Made by a program: the position numbers and the translations under genes. A stretch of DNA of 64,000 bases from an uncultured Eggerthellaceae bacterium (lineage in GTDB: Bacteria; Actinomycetota; Coriobacteriia; Coriobacteriales; Eggerthellaceae). Shown here piece by piece: positions 8,142 to 16,971 of this stretch. How positions within the stretch are numbered: position 1 is the first letter of the stretch; each line of letters starts with the position of its first letter. The stretch covers positions 1 to 64,000 of the forward strand of contig CAJUQK010000007.1 of assembly GCA_910588205.1 (NCBI GenBank), in the 5' to 3' direction. Under the pieces are notes generated by a model. It saw nothing but the letters and a program-made list of their open reading frames with translations, made no database searches and was not told the origin of the DNA.

Positions 8142-10142
8142 TCAGCCCTCTTCCGCCATTCCTTCGAACTGTGAATTATACAGTTCGGCATAGCGGCCGC
8201 CAGCGGCAAGGAGCTCAAGATGCGTGCCTACCTCTCCCACAGCACCGCCGTCCATGACCACGATGATATCCGCCTGGCGTATGGTGGAGAGCCTATGGGC
8301 TATGACGAAGGAGGTCTTGCCCGTCATGAGGTTATCCATGGCCTCCTGGATCTTCGCCTCCGTGCGCGTATCCACCGAACTGGTAGCCTCATCTAAGATG
8401 AGCATGCGCCTATCAGCGATGATGGCCCGGGCGATGGTGAGCAGCTGCTTCTGCCCTTGGCTGATGTTGGTGGCATCCTCATTGATCTGGAAATCATAGC
8501 CACCTGGCAGGGTGCGGATGAAGTGATCGGCGCAGGCTCGGCGGCAAGCCTCCTCCACTTCTTCGTCTGTAGCATCCAGTCGCCCGTAGCGCACGTTATC
8601 CCGGATGGTGCCGCTGAAGAGCCAGGTGTCTTGCAAGACCATGGCGAAGAGGCTGCGCGCATCCTCGCGGCTGAAGCGGCCGAGATCCACGCCTCCGATG
8701 AGGATGCGACCACCCTGAGGGTCATAGAAGCGCATGAGCAGCTTCACGAGCGTGGTCTTGCCTGCTCCCGTAGGACCCACGATGGCAACGGTCTGCCCTT
8801 CTTCCACCCCTTCGGTGAAGCCCAGGATCACCGGTTCGGCTGGATCATAGCCGAAGGTCACCTCATCGAAGGTGACATCACAGCTCACCTCATCTGCAAA
8901 GCCCGTCTCCTCTTCAAGAGGCATCTCCGGCTGGTCCAAGAACGCGAAGATGCGCTCAGCCGCAGCAGCCAATTGCTGGAGCACGTTGCTCACCTGGGCT
9001 AGCTGGGTGATGGGTTGGGTGAAGTTCTTCACATACTGGATGAAAGCCTGGATATCCCCTACGGTGATGGTGCCCTGCACGGCCAGGAAGGCTCCCGTTA
9101 CGGCCACCGCCACATACCCCAGATTCCCCACCAGATCCATCAGGGGCTTCAAGAGGCCGGAGAGGAACTGGGACCGCCAACCAGCCTCATAGAGCTTCTG
9201 ATTCGCCTCTTGGTACAGGCGAACGGTCTCGTCCTCCTGGCCGAAGGCGCGCACCAGCTCATGGCCTGAGAACGTCTCCTCCGCCTGGGCATTCACTTGA
9301 CCCAACAGAGATTGCTGGGCATAGAAGTGCTTCTGGGAGAGCTTCACCACAACGCCCACCAGGATGAGGGAGATGGGCACCATCAGAAGGGCTATCAGCG
9401 TGAGCAGCCAGTTGATGCTGAACATCATGACCACCACGCCCACCACCGTCACGCTGGAGACGATCAACTGCGTGACCCCCTGATTCAGGCTCTGCCCCAA
9501 GGTGTCCACATCGTTGGTGATGCGCGAGAGCGTGTCTCCCGTTGAGTTCTCTTCGAAATACCCGAATGGCATGCGGTCTATCTTCGCCGCTATCTCCCGC
9601 CTCAGGCGATAGCAGGTCTGCTGGGATACAGAGGACATGGTCCAGCTCTGCACCCAGGAGCAGACGGCTGAGATGAGGTAGAGCCCAAGAGTAGCCAGGA
9701 GGATCTGGCCGATGGTGTCCATGGGGATGGACCCGTAGCCCCCGATCTGGGCGATGGAGCCCTCGAACAGGACCGTGGTGGCCTGGGAGAGCACCTTCGG
9801 CCCCAGGATGCTGAAAGCGGTGGAGGCCAGGGCGAAGAGGAAGATGATGATCAGGCGCCCTTTGAATTGCCCCATGAAGGAGATCATGCGCTTCATGGTG
9901 CCGCCAAAGTCCCGAGGTTTCTCTCCCCCATGCATGGCACCGCCGGGGCCGCCGTGGCCATGGCGGTGATGCTTCCGCCGCTCGGCTTCGGCCTTCGCCC
10001 CTATCCCCAGCATGGCCTGGACGCGCACCTGCTGACGCCAAGACGCGCGCTCCCCCGCCGTGAGCCTATCCAGCTCCGCTGCCTGCATCTCAGGGACATC
10101 CGATGCCACGAAGGCCTCAGGGGTCTGCCGAGCGCTTCTCAT
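8142..10142 (-). CDS. ABC exporter half-transporter, canonical ATPase site partner
   Basis: Type IV (LmrA/MsbA-like) exporter half: a basic cytosolic N-terminal extension (about 90 residues, His-rich near HHRHGHGG), six membrane helices (about 95-390) and an ATPase domain. The ATPase shows Walker A GPTGAGKTTLVKLL, signature NISQGQKQLL, Walker B MLILDEATSSVD with the catalytic glutamate, and switch histidine in IAHRLSTIRQAD. Its start codon overlaps the stop of the 10139-12298 gene (ATGA), so the two are translationally coupled and very probably form a heterodimer of the TM287/288 or BmrCD type. Exported substrate unknown; multidrug or peptide export is the family norm. Confidence 0.92.
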   Translation of the reverse strand: MRSARQTPEAFVASDVPEMQAAELDRLTAGERASWRQQVRVQAMLGIGAKAEAERRKHHRHGHGGPGGAMHGGEKPRDFGGTMKRMISFMGQFKGRLIIIFLFALASTAFSILGPKVLSQATTVLFEGSIAQIGGYGSIPMDTIGQILLATLGLYLISAVCSWVQSWTMSSVSQQTCYRLRREIAAKIDRMPFGYFEENSTGDTLSRITNDVDTLGQSLNQGVTQLIVSSVTVVGVVVMMFSINWLLTLIALLMVPISLILVGVVVKLSQKHFYAQQSLLGQVNAQAEETFSGHELVRAFGQEDETVRLYQEANQKLYEAGWRSQFLSGLLKPLMDLVGNLGYVAVAVTGAFLAVQGTITVGDIQAFIQYVKNFTQPITQLAQVSNVLQQLAAAAERIFAFLDQPEMPLEEETGFADEVSCDVTFDEVTFGYDPAEPVILGFTEGVEEGQTVAIVGPTGAGKTTLVKLLMRFYDPQGGRILIGGVDLGRFSREDARSLFAMVLQDTWLFSGTIRDNVRYGRLDATDEEVEEACRRACADHFIRTLPGGYDFQINEDATNISQGQKQLLTIARAIIADRRMLILDEATSSVDTRTEAKIQEAMDNLMTGKTSFVIAHRLSTIRQADIIVVMDGGAVGEVGTHLELLAAGGRYAELYNSQFEGMAEEG

Positions 10143-12298
10143 TGCGCACCCCCTGTCATCCCCAGCTCCTCCTCGGAGAGCTGGGAGAGGGCGATCTTGC
10201 GATATTGCTCACAGCCTTCCAGCAAAGACGCGTGAGTGCCCACGCCAGACACCACGCCATCCTTCAGCACCACGATGGTGTCCGCCTCCCTGATGGAAGC
10301 TATCCGCTGGGCGACGATGATCTTCGTAGCCTGAGGGAGTTCCGTGGCAAGGCGCTGGCGAAGGGCGGCATCAGTCTTGTAGTCTAGGGCGCTGAAGGAG
10401 TCATCGAAGAGGTAGCCTTGAGCCTCTTTCGCCAAAGCCCGGGCGATGCAGAGCCGCTGGCGCTGACCGCCGGATACATTGGTGCCCCCTTGGGAGATGG
10501 GCTGGAAGGCGCCTTCGGGCTTCTCCAAGACGAACTGGCTGGCCTGGGCCAGGGCAAGCGCTTCCTCCACGTGGCTCTCTGGCATGGATTCGCGGCCGTA
10601 GGCCACATTGGTGTCTATGGTCCCTGAGAACAGATAGCTCTTCTGGGGCACATAGCCCAAAGCCGCCCGCAACGATGCCTGGGAAAGCTGACGGATGTCA
10701 CAGCCGTTCACCAACACGACCCCTGAATCCACATCATAGAAGCGCTCGATCAGCTTCAGGATGGTGGATTTGCCTGCTCCGGTACCGCCGATGATGGCAA
10801 GGGTGCTGCCCGGTTCAGCCTTGAAGCTCACATCGGTGAGCACCTGCTCATCGCTACCGGGATAGCTGAAGGAGACATGGCTGAATTCGATGGAGAGCCC
10901 TTGGCTCTGTAGGGGAAGCTCTTTCGCCTGGGGCCTATCCTGGATGGACGAAGAGGTGGTCAGCACCTCATTCACACGGCTGGCGGCAACATCAGCCCGA
11001 GGCAGCATGATGGAGATCATCCCTATCATGAGGAATCCCATGATGATGACCATGGAATAGGTGATGAAGGCGATCAGATCCCCCGTCTGGAGGATGCCCT
11101 GCTGGATGTAGTGACCTCCGAACCAGACGATGGCTACGCTGGTGAGGTTCATCACCAGCATCATAGCGGGCATCATGAAGCTCATGGCGCGGTTGGTGAA
11201 CAGCTGGGTCTCCATGAGCTTGCGGGAAGCCCCATCGAAGCGCTCTTGTTCCAACTCCTCCCGACCAAACGCCCGGATGACGGGGATGCCCGTGAGCATC
11301 TCCCGCGCCACCCGGTTCACGCGGTCGATCAAGGATTGCATGATCCTGAATCGAGGCGAGGTCACCTTGAAGAGGACTACCACCAAGCCCATCACCACGG
11401 CAATGGCCACCACGATGATCCAGCCTAGCGACGCATTGGTGTAGAGCACCATGACGATGCCGCCTATGGCCACGATGGGCGCATAGAGCACCATGCGCAA
11501 GATCATGGTGGTCACGTTCTGGATGAGCTGGATGTCATTGGTGCCGCGGGTGATGAGGGAAGCGGCGGAGAAACGGGATATCTCCGCATCGGAGAAGCCC
11601 ACCACATTGGTGAAGAGCCGCTTGCGCAGGTCGTGTCCCACCTGCGCTCCCGTGCGCGAGGCCACCAAGCTCACGAGGATGTTCAGCACCATGCTGACCG
11701 TAGCCAGCCCCAGCATGATGCCACCCGCCCCCAGCAGATATCCCATCTGCTTCTGGGAGAGGTCAACGCCGAGCCGAGCGTATTCCTTGAGGGCCGCTGA
11801 GAGAGCCTGCTGGGCGAGGATGTCCGGAGACTCCTTCCCCAAGGCCTCTCTCACTTCATCCACATACCCCTGGAACTGCTCTTCGCTCACGGTGCCCGCC
11901 TCCACCGCCTGGAGCATCTGCTCCACATCGACCGCTTGGCCGCCCAGGTCAGGGGCGCCGTGGACCATCACCAGAGGAACCGTCAAGAGCTGATCCAGTG
12001 CCTGGATCTGCTCACGCCCCCTCTCAGTGAGGTGCCACCAGCCGTCAGGGGTCTTCTCGTAGGAGGCTTCGAAGAGGGCATCACCGGAGGCGGGGATGAG
12101 CTCTTCGAGGAGCGCGTGGGTCTCATCGGACATCTCATCCGTGGCGATGTGCTCCACCCCGGATTGCTGTATGCCCACATCAACGATATTCGAGGTCATG
12201 AGGGGCAATGCCAGATCACACCCGACACAGCCGACGAGAAGCAGCACCGTGATGAGCACGGCTAGCCTGTGGCTTCTCAGATAGAGGAATACCCGCAT
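10139..12298 (-). CDS. ABC exporter half-transporter with degenerate ATPase site
   Basis: Partner of the overlapping downstream gene. Six helices are interrupted by an unusually long extracytoplasmic loop after helix 1 (about residues 40-170, rich in Glu and Gln), then an ATPase domain. Walker A GGTGAGKSTILKL and signature NVSGGQRQRLCIARAL are intact, but the Walker B end reads YLFDDSFSALD (Asp in place of catalytic Glu) and the switch-loop His is Gln (IVAQRIASI). This asymmetry is the known pattern of heterodimeric exporters in which one site is non-hydrolytic. Start chosen at ATG 12298, just before MRVFLYLRSHR; the frame stays open 17 codons further upstream. Confidence 0.92.
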   Translation of the reverse strand: MRVFLYLRSHRLAVLITVLLLVGCVGCDLALPLMTSNIVDVGIQQSGVEHIATDEMSDETHALLEELIPASGDALFEASYEKTPDGWWHLTERGREQIQALDQLLTVPLVMVHGAPDLGGQAVDVEQMLQAVEAGTVSEEQFQGYVDEVREALGKESPDILAQQALSAALKEYARLGVDLSQKQMGYLLGAGGIMLGLATVSMVLNILVSLVASRTGAQVGHDLRKRLFTNVVGFSDAEISRFSAASLITRGTNDIQLIQNVTTMILRMVLYAPIVAIGGIVMVLYTNASLGWIIVVAIAVVMGLVVVLFKVTSPRFRIMQSLIDRVNRVAREMLTGIPVIRAFGREELEQERFDGASRKLMETQLFTNRAMSFMMPAMMLVMNLTSVAIVWFGGHYIQQGILQTGDLIAFITYSMVIIMGFLMIGMISIMLPRADVAASRVNEVLTTSSSIQDRPQAKELPLQSQGLSIEFSHVSFSYPGSDEQVLTDVSFKAEPGSTLAIIGGTGAGKSTILKLIERFYDVDSGVVLVNGCDIRQLSQASLRAALGYVPQKSYLFSGTIDTNVAYGRESMPESHVEEALALAQASQFVLEKPEGAFQPISQGGTNVSGGQRQRLCIARALAKEAQGYLFDDSFSALDYKTDAALRQRLATELPQATKIIVAQRIASIREADTIVVLKDGVVSGVGTHASLLEGCEQYRKIALSQLSEEELGMTGGAQ

Positions 12299-12418
12299 CC
12301 CTGTTGAGCGCTCCTGAACGGCGATGCAAGCCTGCGCCTGCACCCTCAAGCTTGCATCCTGTGGTCTGTTGAGTCAGTATCCTAACAGGTGCTCCCAGAG
12401 AAGAAGGCGGGGAAACAG

Positions 12419-13441
12419 GTGAGCGATGGCAAAGTCTGCATAGCCATGAGCGGTGGCGTGGATTCCAGCGTCGCTGCCCTACTGCTCGGCGAGGAAGGCA
12501 TGGATCGCATCGGTGCAACCATGGTGCTGGGCACGCCTGAGGATGAGGCGAATGTGCAAAGCGCGCAGGCGGTCTGCGCGGCTCTGGGCATCCCCCACAC
12601 CACCTTCGATCTGCCAAGGGATTTCGAGGAGGCTGTGAAGGAGCCGTTCCTGGATGCCTATCGCAGCGGGCTCACCCCGAATCCCTGCGTCACCTGCAAC
12701 CGCACCATCAAGTTCGGCACCTTCGTCGCGAAGGCTGCTGAGATGGGATGCGAGCGCATAGCCACCGGTCACTACGTGCGAAGCCAGGGGGCTCATGAGA
12801 CCTTCCGGCTGCTGCGCGGAGCTGACCCCGTGAAGGACCAGAGCTACTTCTTGAGCCAGGTCTCCCCGGGCTGCCTTCAAAAGGCTCTCTTCCCCGTAGG
12901 CGGCCTGCCCAAACCTGAGGTCAAGGCGATCGCTGAGGAAGCGGGGTTACCCGTGGCTCATCGGGAAGAATCCCAGGATATCTGCTTCATCCCGAGAAGC
13001 TGCCCTGACTACCTCCGAGAGCATCTCGGCACGCAACCGGGAGACATCCTGGATGTCCACGGAGCCTGCATCGGCAGTCATGACGGTTCTTACCTCTTCA
13101 CCCTGGGCCAGCGAAAGGGGCTGGGGGTGGCTTTGGGATATCCTGCCTATGTCTGCGCCAAAGATGCACAGGCCAACACGGTGACGCTCGGCAGCAGGGA
13201 AGATGCCCTGACAAATGAGGTCTTCCTGAAAGATCTGAATTGGCTCATCCCGAAACCGGAAGGGCCTCTGGGCTGTAAGGTGAAGCTCCGCTATAACATG
13301 GAACCCATCCCCTGCACTTTAACCCCTGATCTTTCAGGCGCGCACCTTTCTTTCCAGGAACCCACCCTCGCCCCGGCCCCGGGTCAGACAGCATCGCTCT
13401 ACGACGAAGACACGCTCATCTGCGGCGCAGAAATCCTTTGA
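12419..13441 (+). CDS. mnmA: tRNA-specific 2-thiouridylase
   Basis: Thiolates U34 of tRNA-Lys/Glu/Gln using ATP and a persulfide sulfur carrier. The PP-loop AMSGGVDSSVAALLL is at the N terminus. LTPNPCVTCNRTIKF carries the first catalytic Cys, GHYVR the adenylation-region motif, and SQDICFIP the second catalytic Cys; the C-terminal beta-barrel includes LGQRKGLGV. Start set at GTG 12419, with AAGGCGGGG upstream, giving about 340 residues; an earlier GTG at 12389 is in frame but has no ribosome site. Divergent from the ABC exporter pair and followed by tRNA-Asp. Confidence 0.95.
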   Translation: MSDGKVCIAMSGGVDSSVAALLLGEEGMDRIGATMVLGTPEDEANVQSAQAVCAALGIPHTTFDLPRDFEEAVKEPFLDAYRSGLTPNPCVTCNRTIKFGTFVAKAAEMGCERIATGHYVRSQGAHETFRLLRGADPVKDQSYFLSQVSPGCLQKALFPVGGLPKPEVKAIAEEAGLPVAHREESQDICFIPRSCPDYLREHLGTQPGDILDVHGACIGSHDGSYLFTLGQRKGLGVALGYPAYVCAKDAQANTVTLGSREDALTNEVFLKDLNWLIPKPEGPLGCKVKLRYNMEPIPCTLTPDLSGAHLSFQEPTLAPAPGQTASLYDEDTLICGAEIL

Positions 13442-13452
13442 AGAATTCTCGC

Positions 13453-13480
13453 TTGCCCTTCTGGATTTTCTGTTTATAAT
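13453..13480 (+). promoter_or_regulatory. Sigma-70-type promoter of tRNA-Asp
   Basis: TTGCCC (13453-13458), 16-bp spacer, and a perfect TATAAT (13475-13480), 33 bp before the mature tRNA 5' end. Confidence 0.7.
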
Positions 13481-13513
13481 AGCCAAGCTGCTTTACGCAG
13501 CAGATGATTTTGC

Positions 13514-13596
<83 letters not shown>

Positions 13597-13601
13597 TGCT
13601 G

Positions 13602-13637
13602 AGGTCAGGAGTCATTTTCAAGGCTTCTGACCTTTTT
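13602..13637 (+). terminator. Terminator after tRNA-Asp, supplied by the islet
   Basis: Ten-bp stem AGGTCAGGAG/CTTCTGACCT (13602-13611 with 13624-13633, one G-U pair), a 12-base loop, then TTTT. It lies outside the repeated segment on the islet side, so it replaced the original tRNA terminator now found after the right repeat. Confidence 0.75.
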
Positions 13638-13660
13638 CATTTCTTGCGCGAAAACGTAAT

Positions 13661-13680
13661 TTGGGGCCAAAAATGGGGCT
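13661..13680 (+). repeat. Candidate arm-type recombinase sites, left end
   Basis: Two direct octamers, TTGGGGCC (13661-13668) and ATGGGGCT (13673-13680), 12 bp apart, about 65 bp inside the left repeat. A related pair in the same orientation lies near the right end. Function is inferred from position and repetition. Confidence 0.35.
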
Positions 13681-13722
13681 AGTCTAGACCAATGTATTCG
13701 TTGTATTCGTCAAAATAAATAC

Positions 13723-14631
13723 CTATCGAATAATCTGGAATGAATCCTCTTTTCTATTCCATGCCCTATATTTTTCGCCGTCTTCCCTTATTTCAACTGC
13801 GCCATCAGTTTCAAATACCCCAATGAAACGATATCCGCGTGTACGCATGACCGGATCATATACCTGAGGAATGATGATTCGCTTGTATGCTTCATGTTTT
13901 GGAAACTTCACACCATTGACATTTCGTTCATATAGCTTGGTTCCGTCTGGCTCCAGCAAGTTCTTCCATCCTCTCGTATTGGATCCATCGACAGATATCT
14001 TTGGAAACCATACTTTGAATTGATCAGAATGAGTTTCTTGGAACTTCCCTCTAGGGATGAAAAAAGCGTGCTGTTGATAGTCGTAGTCTGTTCCAAACAA
14101 AAGATTGCTCGCTTCAGTGATGGTCTTGAAAACGATGTTATCTAATACACTGATGACATCTCGATCCTGTAAAAGCTCTTCAGCTGTTAATTCTGGATTC
14201 CAAGGTTTTAGTTCCCCCTTTTCTTCCAAATAATGCACTTTTTGCTTCAGTGCTGACACAGCAGTTTCAATTTCGTGCATTGCGGTTTCGTAAGAATATT
14301 CGCCGTTTTCATCGTAAACATGCACCTCATATGGCGTGTATTCACCGTCGTTGATCGCCGAGAGAACGTCAATAAGCTCTGCCGTTCTCTCGTCATCAAT
14401 TTCAGGCTGGTCTAAGTGATACTTTTCATAACACTCAATGCCAATATTAAGTTGAGGAAAATAGAGGTCAATGAATCGCCTACCATTCTTGTGATTGCGT
14501 ACGTATTGTTGGGTTACAGGCTGAATATCGCTTCTTCCAAGACCATTCCAGACAGCATTGATGACAAAATTCTCATAGTCTTTTCGGTTAGTTCGCGAGA
14601 GTGTCTTTACAAGGTAGGTTAACTTGTCCAT
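13723..14631 (-). CDS. PvuRts1I/AbaSI-like modification-dependent restriction endonuclease (probable)
   Basis: The 302 residues resemble the PvuRts1I/AbaSI family, type IV enzymes that cut DNA near 5-hydroxymethyl- or glucosyl-hydroxymethyl-cytosine. Family-like features are the N-terminal RKDYENFVINAVWNGL, PVTQQYVRN and IDLYFPQLNIGIE, laid out as a Vsr-like PD-(D/E)XK fold with Asp55, Glu66, Glu69 and His72 as candidate active-site residues. The C-terminal half holds VWFPKISVDGSNTRGWKN and GYRFIGVFE, the kind of strand order seen in SRA-like base-flipping domains. Length matches (about 290-320). Strong ribosome site AAAGGAG seven bases before ATG. It is 47 bp downstream of the WYL regulator on the same strand, so likely its operon partner. 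AT-rich, unlike the host genes. Family assignment is from memory of motifs, not a search. Confidence 0.65.
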   Translation of the reverse strand: MDKLTYLVKTLSRTNRKDYENFVINAVWNGLGRSDIQPVTQQYVRNHKNGRRFIDLYFPQLNIGIECYEKYHLDQPEIDDERTAELIDVLSAINDGEYTPYEVHVYDENGEYSYETAMHEIETAVSALKQKVHYLEEKGELKPWNPELTAEELLQDRDVISVLDNIVFKTITEASNLLFGTDYDYQQHAFFIPRGKFQETHSDQFKVWFPKISVDGSNTRGWKNLLEPDGTKLYERNVNGVKFPKHEAYKRIIIPQVYDPVMRTRGYRFIGVFETDGAVEIREDGEKYRAWNRKEDSFQIIR

Positions 14632-14678
14632 CTGTCATCTCCTTTCATTTTAAATTTGGTTCTGATGAAAACTAGCTT

Positions 14679-15749
14679 CTATATATTGTTTTCGTGCGAA
14701 TACTTGTCAGCTGCTTCATTGATTGCTGAAAGTATCCTTATCCGAAGGTGCTCTGGTTCTAGTATTTCTGCGATTCCAGAAAACTGCATTGCCCAAAAGA
14801 TCATTGACTCTTCTGGCTCTTTGATGGTGAAATCTACGAAACCTTCAACCTCGCATTTGCCATCACCTATAACAGCGAGTCCAAACTGGTCATAAATCTG
14901 ACGAATATTATATGGTGTATCGACAACTCGAACTTTAATAGGAACTGGTTTGCCGCTGATCATATAAACATGTTGATCGATGTATTTCTGCAAGTCGCTC
15001 TTTTTCAACTCGGATAACTTTTCTAGCCTGTCTACCTGCTCGAGAGCGCCACTGTCATCAAAAGCATAATCGAGGTCCAGCATCGTATCTATGCAACTAT
15101 GCATAATCCGTTGACCATGTTCACCATTATAGGTTGATATCAGCGTGTAGGAGTTATTCTTGAACGTAACAGCCCTTGGTGAAACTGTATGCTGTCGCGA
15201 TTGGTTTTTATCACCACGCACTACAGTTCCGCTTTGAGTGTACATGCCTCTCGCAAAAGTAACTTTATAACCTTTTGAAATAGCTTCACCGAGAATGCCT
15301 AAGTTATAGAAAAGCCTAAGTGTCTGACTCTTTCTTTTTCTATCGTCTCTGTTCAGGTTAACGTGGTTTGACCTCACATTAGGACTCAGTTCCGCAACAC
15401 GATCGATCAGACTTTGCTTATGTCTAGCATCCAATTTTCCATAACATTCGATTATGCCAAGGATGAATCTGACCTCGCTTTCATCAAAGTCCTCGCTTGG
15501 GGCGTCGATCCACTGCCAACCGCAACGCTTGTGGGCATTGTTCAGACGAAATTTAATATTGTCAGGATACATTTCCAACAATATATCCAAGTTCTTTCCT
15601 ATGGTTTCGCGATTCAGAGTGATCCCATATTCATCTTTAAGAATTTGCGCTATTTCGCATTGATTCAATCCAGAGTTCCGTTGTGATGATGACTTCAGTA
15701 TCTCGAGCATGTATAGCAGCGCTGCTTTCTTATTGCTGGTAGCCTCCAT
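14679..15749 (-). CDS. WYL-domain transcriptional regulator
   Basis: About 356 residues. An N-terminal winged helix (roughly residues 10-85, QCEIAQILKDEYGITLNRET as its recognition region) is followed by a linker and a WYL-type ligand-sensing domain (about 180-260, with NNSYTLISTYNGEHGQRI, so the eponymous triad is altered), then a WCX-like C-terminal segment with PIKVRVV and AVIGDGK. Such proteins (BrxR, CapW/PafBC-like) often control phage-defence genes. Start placed at ATG 15749, which has AGGAAGGA upstream; nine extra codons to 15776 lack a ribosome site. A perfect 8-bp inverted repeat 62 bp upstream may be its own operator. Low GC like the rest of the islet. Confidence 0.85.
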   Translation of the reverse strand: MEATSNKKAALLYMLEILKSSSQRNSGLNQCEIAQILKDEYGITLNRETIGKNLDILLEMYPDNIKFRLNNAHKRCGWQWIDAPSEDFDESEVRFILGIIECYGKLDARHKQSLIDRVAELSPNVRSNHVNLNRDDRKRKSQTLRLFYNLGILGEAISKGYKVTFARGMYTQSGTVVRGDKNQSRQHTVSPRAVTFKNNSYTLISTYNGEHGQRIMHSCIDTMLDLDYAFDDSGALEQVDRLEKLSELKKSDLQKYIDQHVYMISGKPVPIKVRVVDTPYNIRQIYDQFGLAVIGDGKCEVEGFVDFTIKEPEESMIFWAMQFSGIAEILEPEHLRIRILSAINEAADKYSHENNI

Positions 15750-15810
15750 AGTTCCTTCCTGATGATCGTCTGACAATAGCCTAGCATTTTAATGATGGAA
15801 TTCTTGGACA

Positions 15811-15832
15811 TTAAAGATCATATCATCTTTAA
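15811..15832. promoter_or_regulatory. Palindrome TTAAAGAT-N6-ATCTTTAA in the divergent islet promoter region
   Basis: Perfect 8-bp arms (15811-15818, 15825-15832) between the WYL regulator and the Sel1-like gene. It is in the right place for autoregulation and for control of both directions. This is inferred from symmetry and location only. Confidence 0.5.
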
Positions 15833-15859
15833 AAGGAGCCGAAAGAGAGCGAGTAGATT

Positions 15860-15958
15860 ATGTGCAAGATAAGAATCAAGACAACACTCGGAAAGAAAAG
15901 CACCCTAGAAAGGCTGGTTAGTTCATTAAACATAATATTGAGAACGCTAAGAAAGTAG
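15860..15958 (+). CDS. Possible 32-residue basic peptide upstream of the Sel1-like gene
   Basis: An ATG-initiated frame of 32 codons beginning MCKIRIKTTLGKK, rich in Lys/Arg with a hydrophobic-basic C-terminal half. Its ribosome site is weak (GAGAGCGAG). It ends 17 bp before a second mini-ORF that abuts the Sel1-like gene. It may be a leader peptide or a chance frame; AT-rich DNA makes chance likely. Confidence 0.25.
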   Translation: MCKIRIKTTLGKKSTLERLVSSLNIILRTLRK

Positions 15959-15975
15959 ATCGGAGGGTTTTTCAA

Positions 15976-16011
15976 ATGAGCAGAAGATCCATGCGTTCAA
16001 GGAGTGCTTGA
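15976..16011 (+). CDS. Possible 11-residue Arg/Ser leader peptide coupled to the Sel1-like gene
   Basis: ATG with a good ribosome site (CGGAGGG, eight bases upstream) encodes MSRRSMRSRSA and stops at 16011, two bases before the ATG of the Sel1-like gene. The layout fits translational coupling; the codons AGA/CGT/AGG make it Arg-rich. This is inference from spacing alone. Confidence 0.35.
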   Translation: MSRRSMRSRSA

Positions 16012-16013
16012 CT

Positions 16014-16937
16014 ATGCGAGATGAGGTATCGAGATATAGTTCAATGGAATGGACCAGCGAACATGCTGTAGTGTTCAGTGAACGTAGTTTATTGAAAGAA
16101 ATACGTAGCGGTAATGATAAGGACGCAGCACGATTGTTGGCCTTATATTATTCCGATCAATATCCCAAAAGGGCAAAGAGGCTTTACGAAAGATCTATAT
16201 TTGCAGGAGATGAGTTTCACTCGACATTCCTTCTAGCGAATTTAGTCAAGGATAGAAATCAAAAATACGCGAAAGCATTGTATGAGAGATCTGCTAAAGC
16301 TGGAAATAATGCAGCAATCAAAGAGCTGGCTTCTCTTGTTGAGGAAAACGACCCAGACAGAGCTATAGAGCTTTACAAGGCTGCAATAAAGAATGGCGAT
16401 GAACATGATTCTACGAATAGGTTAGCCAACCTAATAGAAGATACGGATCATCAGTATGCGATTAGTCTTTATGAGCGTGCTATAGCCGCCGATAATGTAG
16501 ATGCTCTATGCAATCTAGCATTGCTTGTTTTCGACGAGGACCCAGAAAGAGCAAGGAGACTGTACAAAAAAGCGTATGCTGCAGGAGATAAGTTTTATGC
16601 CACCAACGGGCTAGCCATTTTCGTAGAGAAGGAGAATCCTGAGAAAGCGATAGAACTATATGAGCAAGCAATAGAGGCGGGTGATGATTATTATGCCCCT
16701 AGCAACCTTGCGGGGATGCTTCATGACAGCGATCCAAAACGAGCAAAAGAGCTATACGAAATCTCTTTGAAGTCAGGAAATGTGAAGTTCGCTGCAAATG
16801 GTTTAGCAAATCTCATTTACAAAGACGAACCATATGATGCTATGAAGCTTTATGCGGAAGCAATGGGAGCAGGCGACATGAAATACGCTCCACAGAATCT
16901 AAAGAATTTGGTAGAGAGTTTAATGGAAGAGCAATGA
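16014..16937 (+). CDS. Sel1/TPR-like solenoid protein with a 31-32-residue period
   Basis: Soluble, about 307 residues, almost wholly made of eight or more helical repeats of 31-32 residues. Each is built on a pattern like LAxLVxxxxPxxAxxLYexAixaGD (for instance ANLVKDRNQKYAKALYERS and ASLVEENDPDRAIELYKAA). Canonical Sel1 units are near 36 residues and TPRs 34, so this is a compact variant. Such solenoids bind proteins; no catalytic domain is present. Start at ATG 16014 (AAGGAG nine bases upstream) rather than TTG two codons before. Divergent from the WYL regulator within the islet. I cannot assign a partner. A role as a sensor or scaffold in defence is speculation. Confidence 0.75.
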   Translation: MRDEVSRYSSMEWTSEHAVVFSERSLLKEIRSGNDKDAARLLALYYSDQYPKRAKRLYERSIFAGDEFHSTFLLANLVKDRNQKYAKALYERSAKAGNNAAIKELASLVEENDPDRAIELYKAAIKNGDEHDSTNRLANLIEDTDHQYAISLYERAIAADNVDALCNLALLVFDEDPERARRLYKKAYAAGDKFYATNGLAIFVEKENPEKAIELYEQAIEAGDDYYAPSNLAGMLHDSDPKRAKELYEISLKSGNVKFAANGLANLIYKDEPYDAMKLYAEAMGAGDMKYAPQNLKNLVESLMEEQ

Positions 16938-16971
16938 GATAAATTGAACAGAAACGAATGATGATCGCAAA

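Noticed and set aside
10139..12298. Inactivated ABC transporter pseudogene because of its altered Walker B and switch residues
   Set aside because: One degenerate site is the normal state of heterodimeric ABC exporters, and the partner gene has the intact site.
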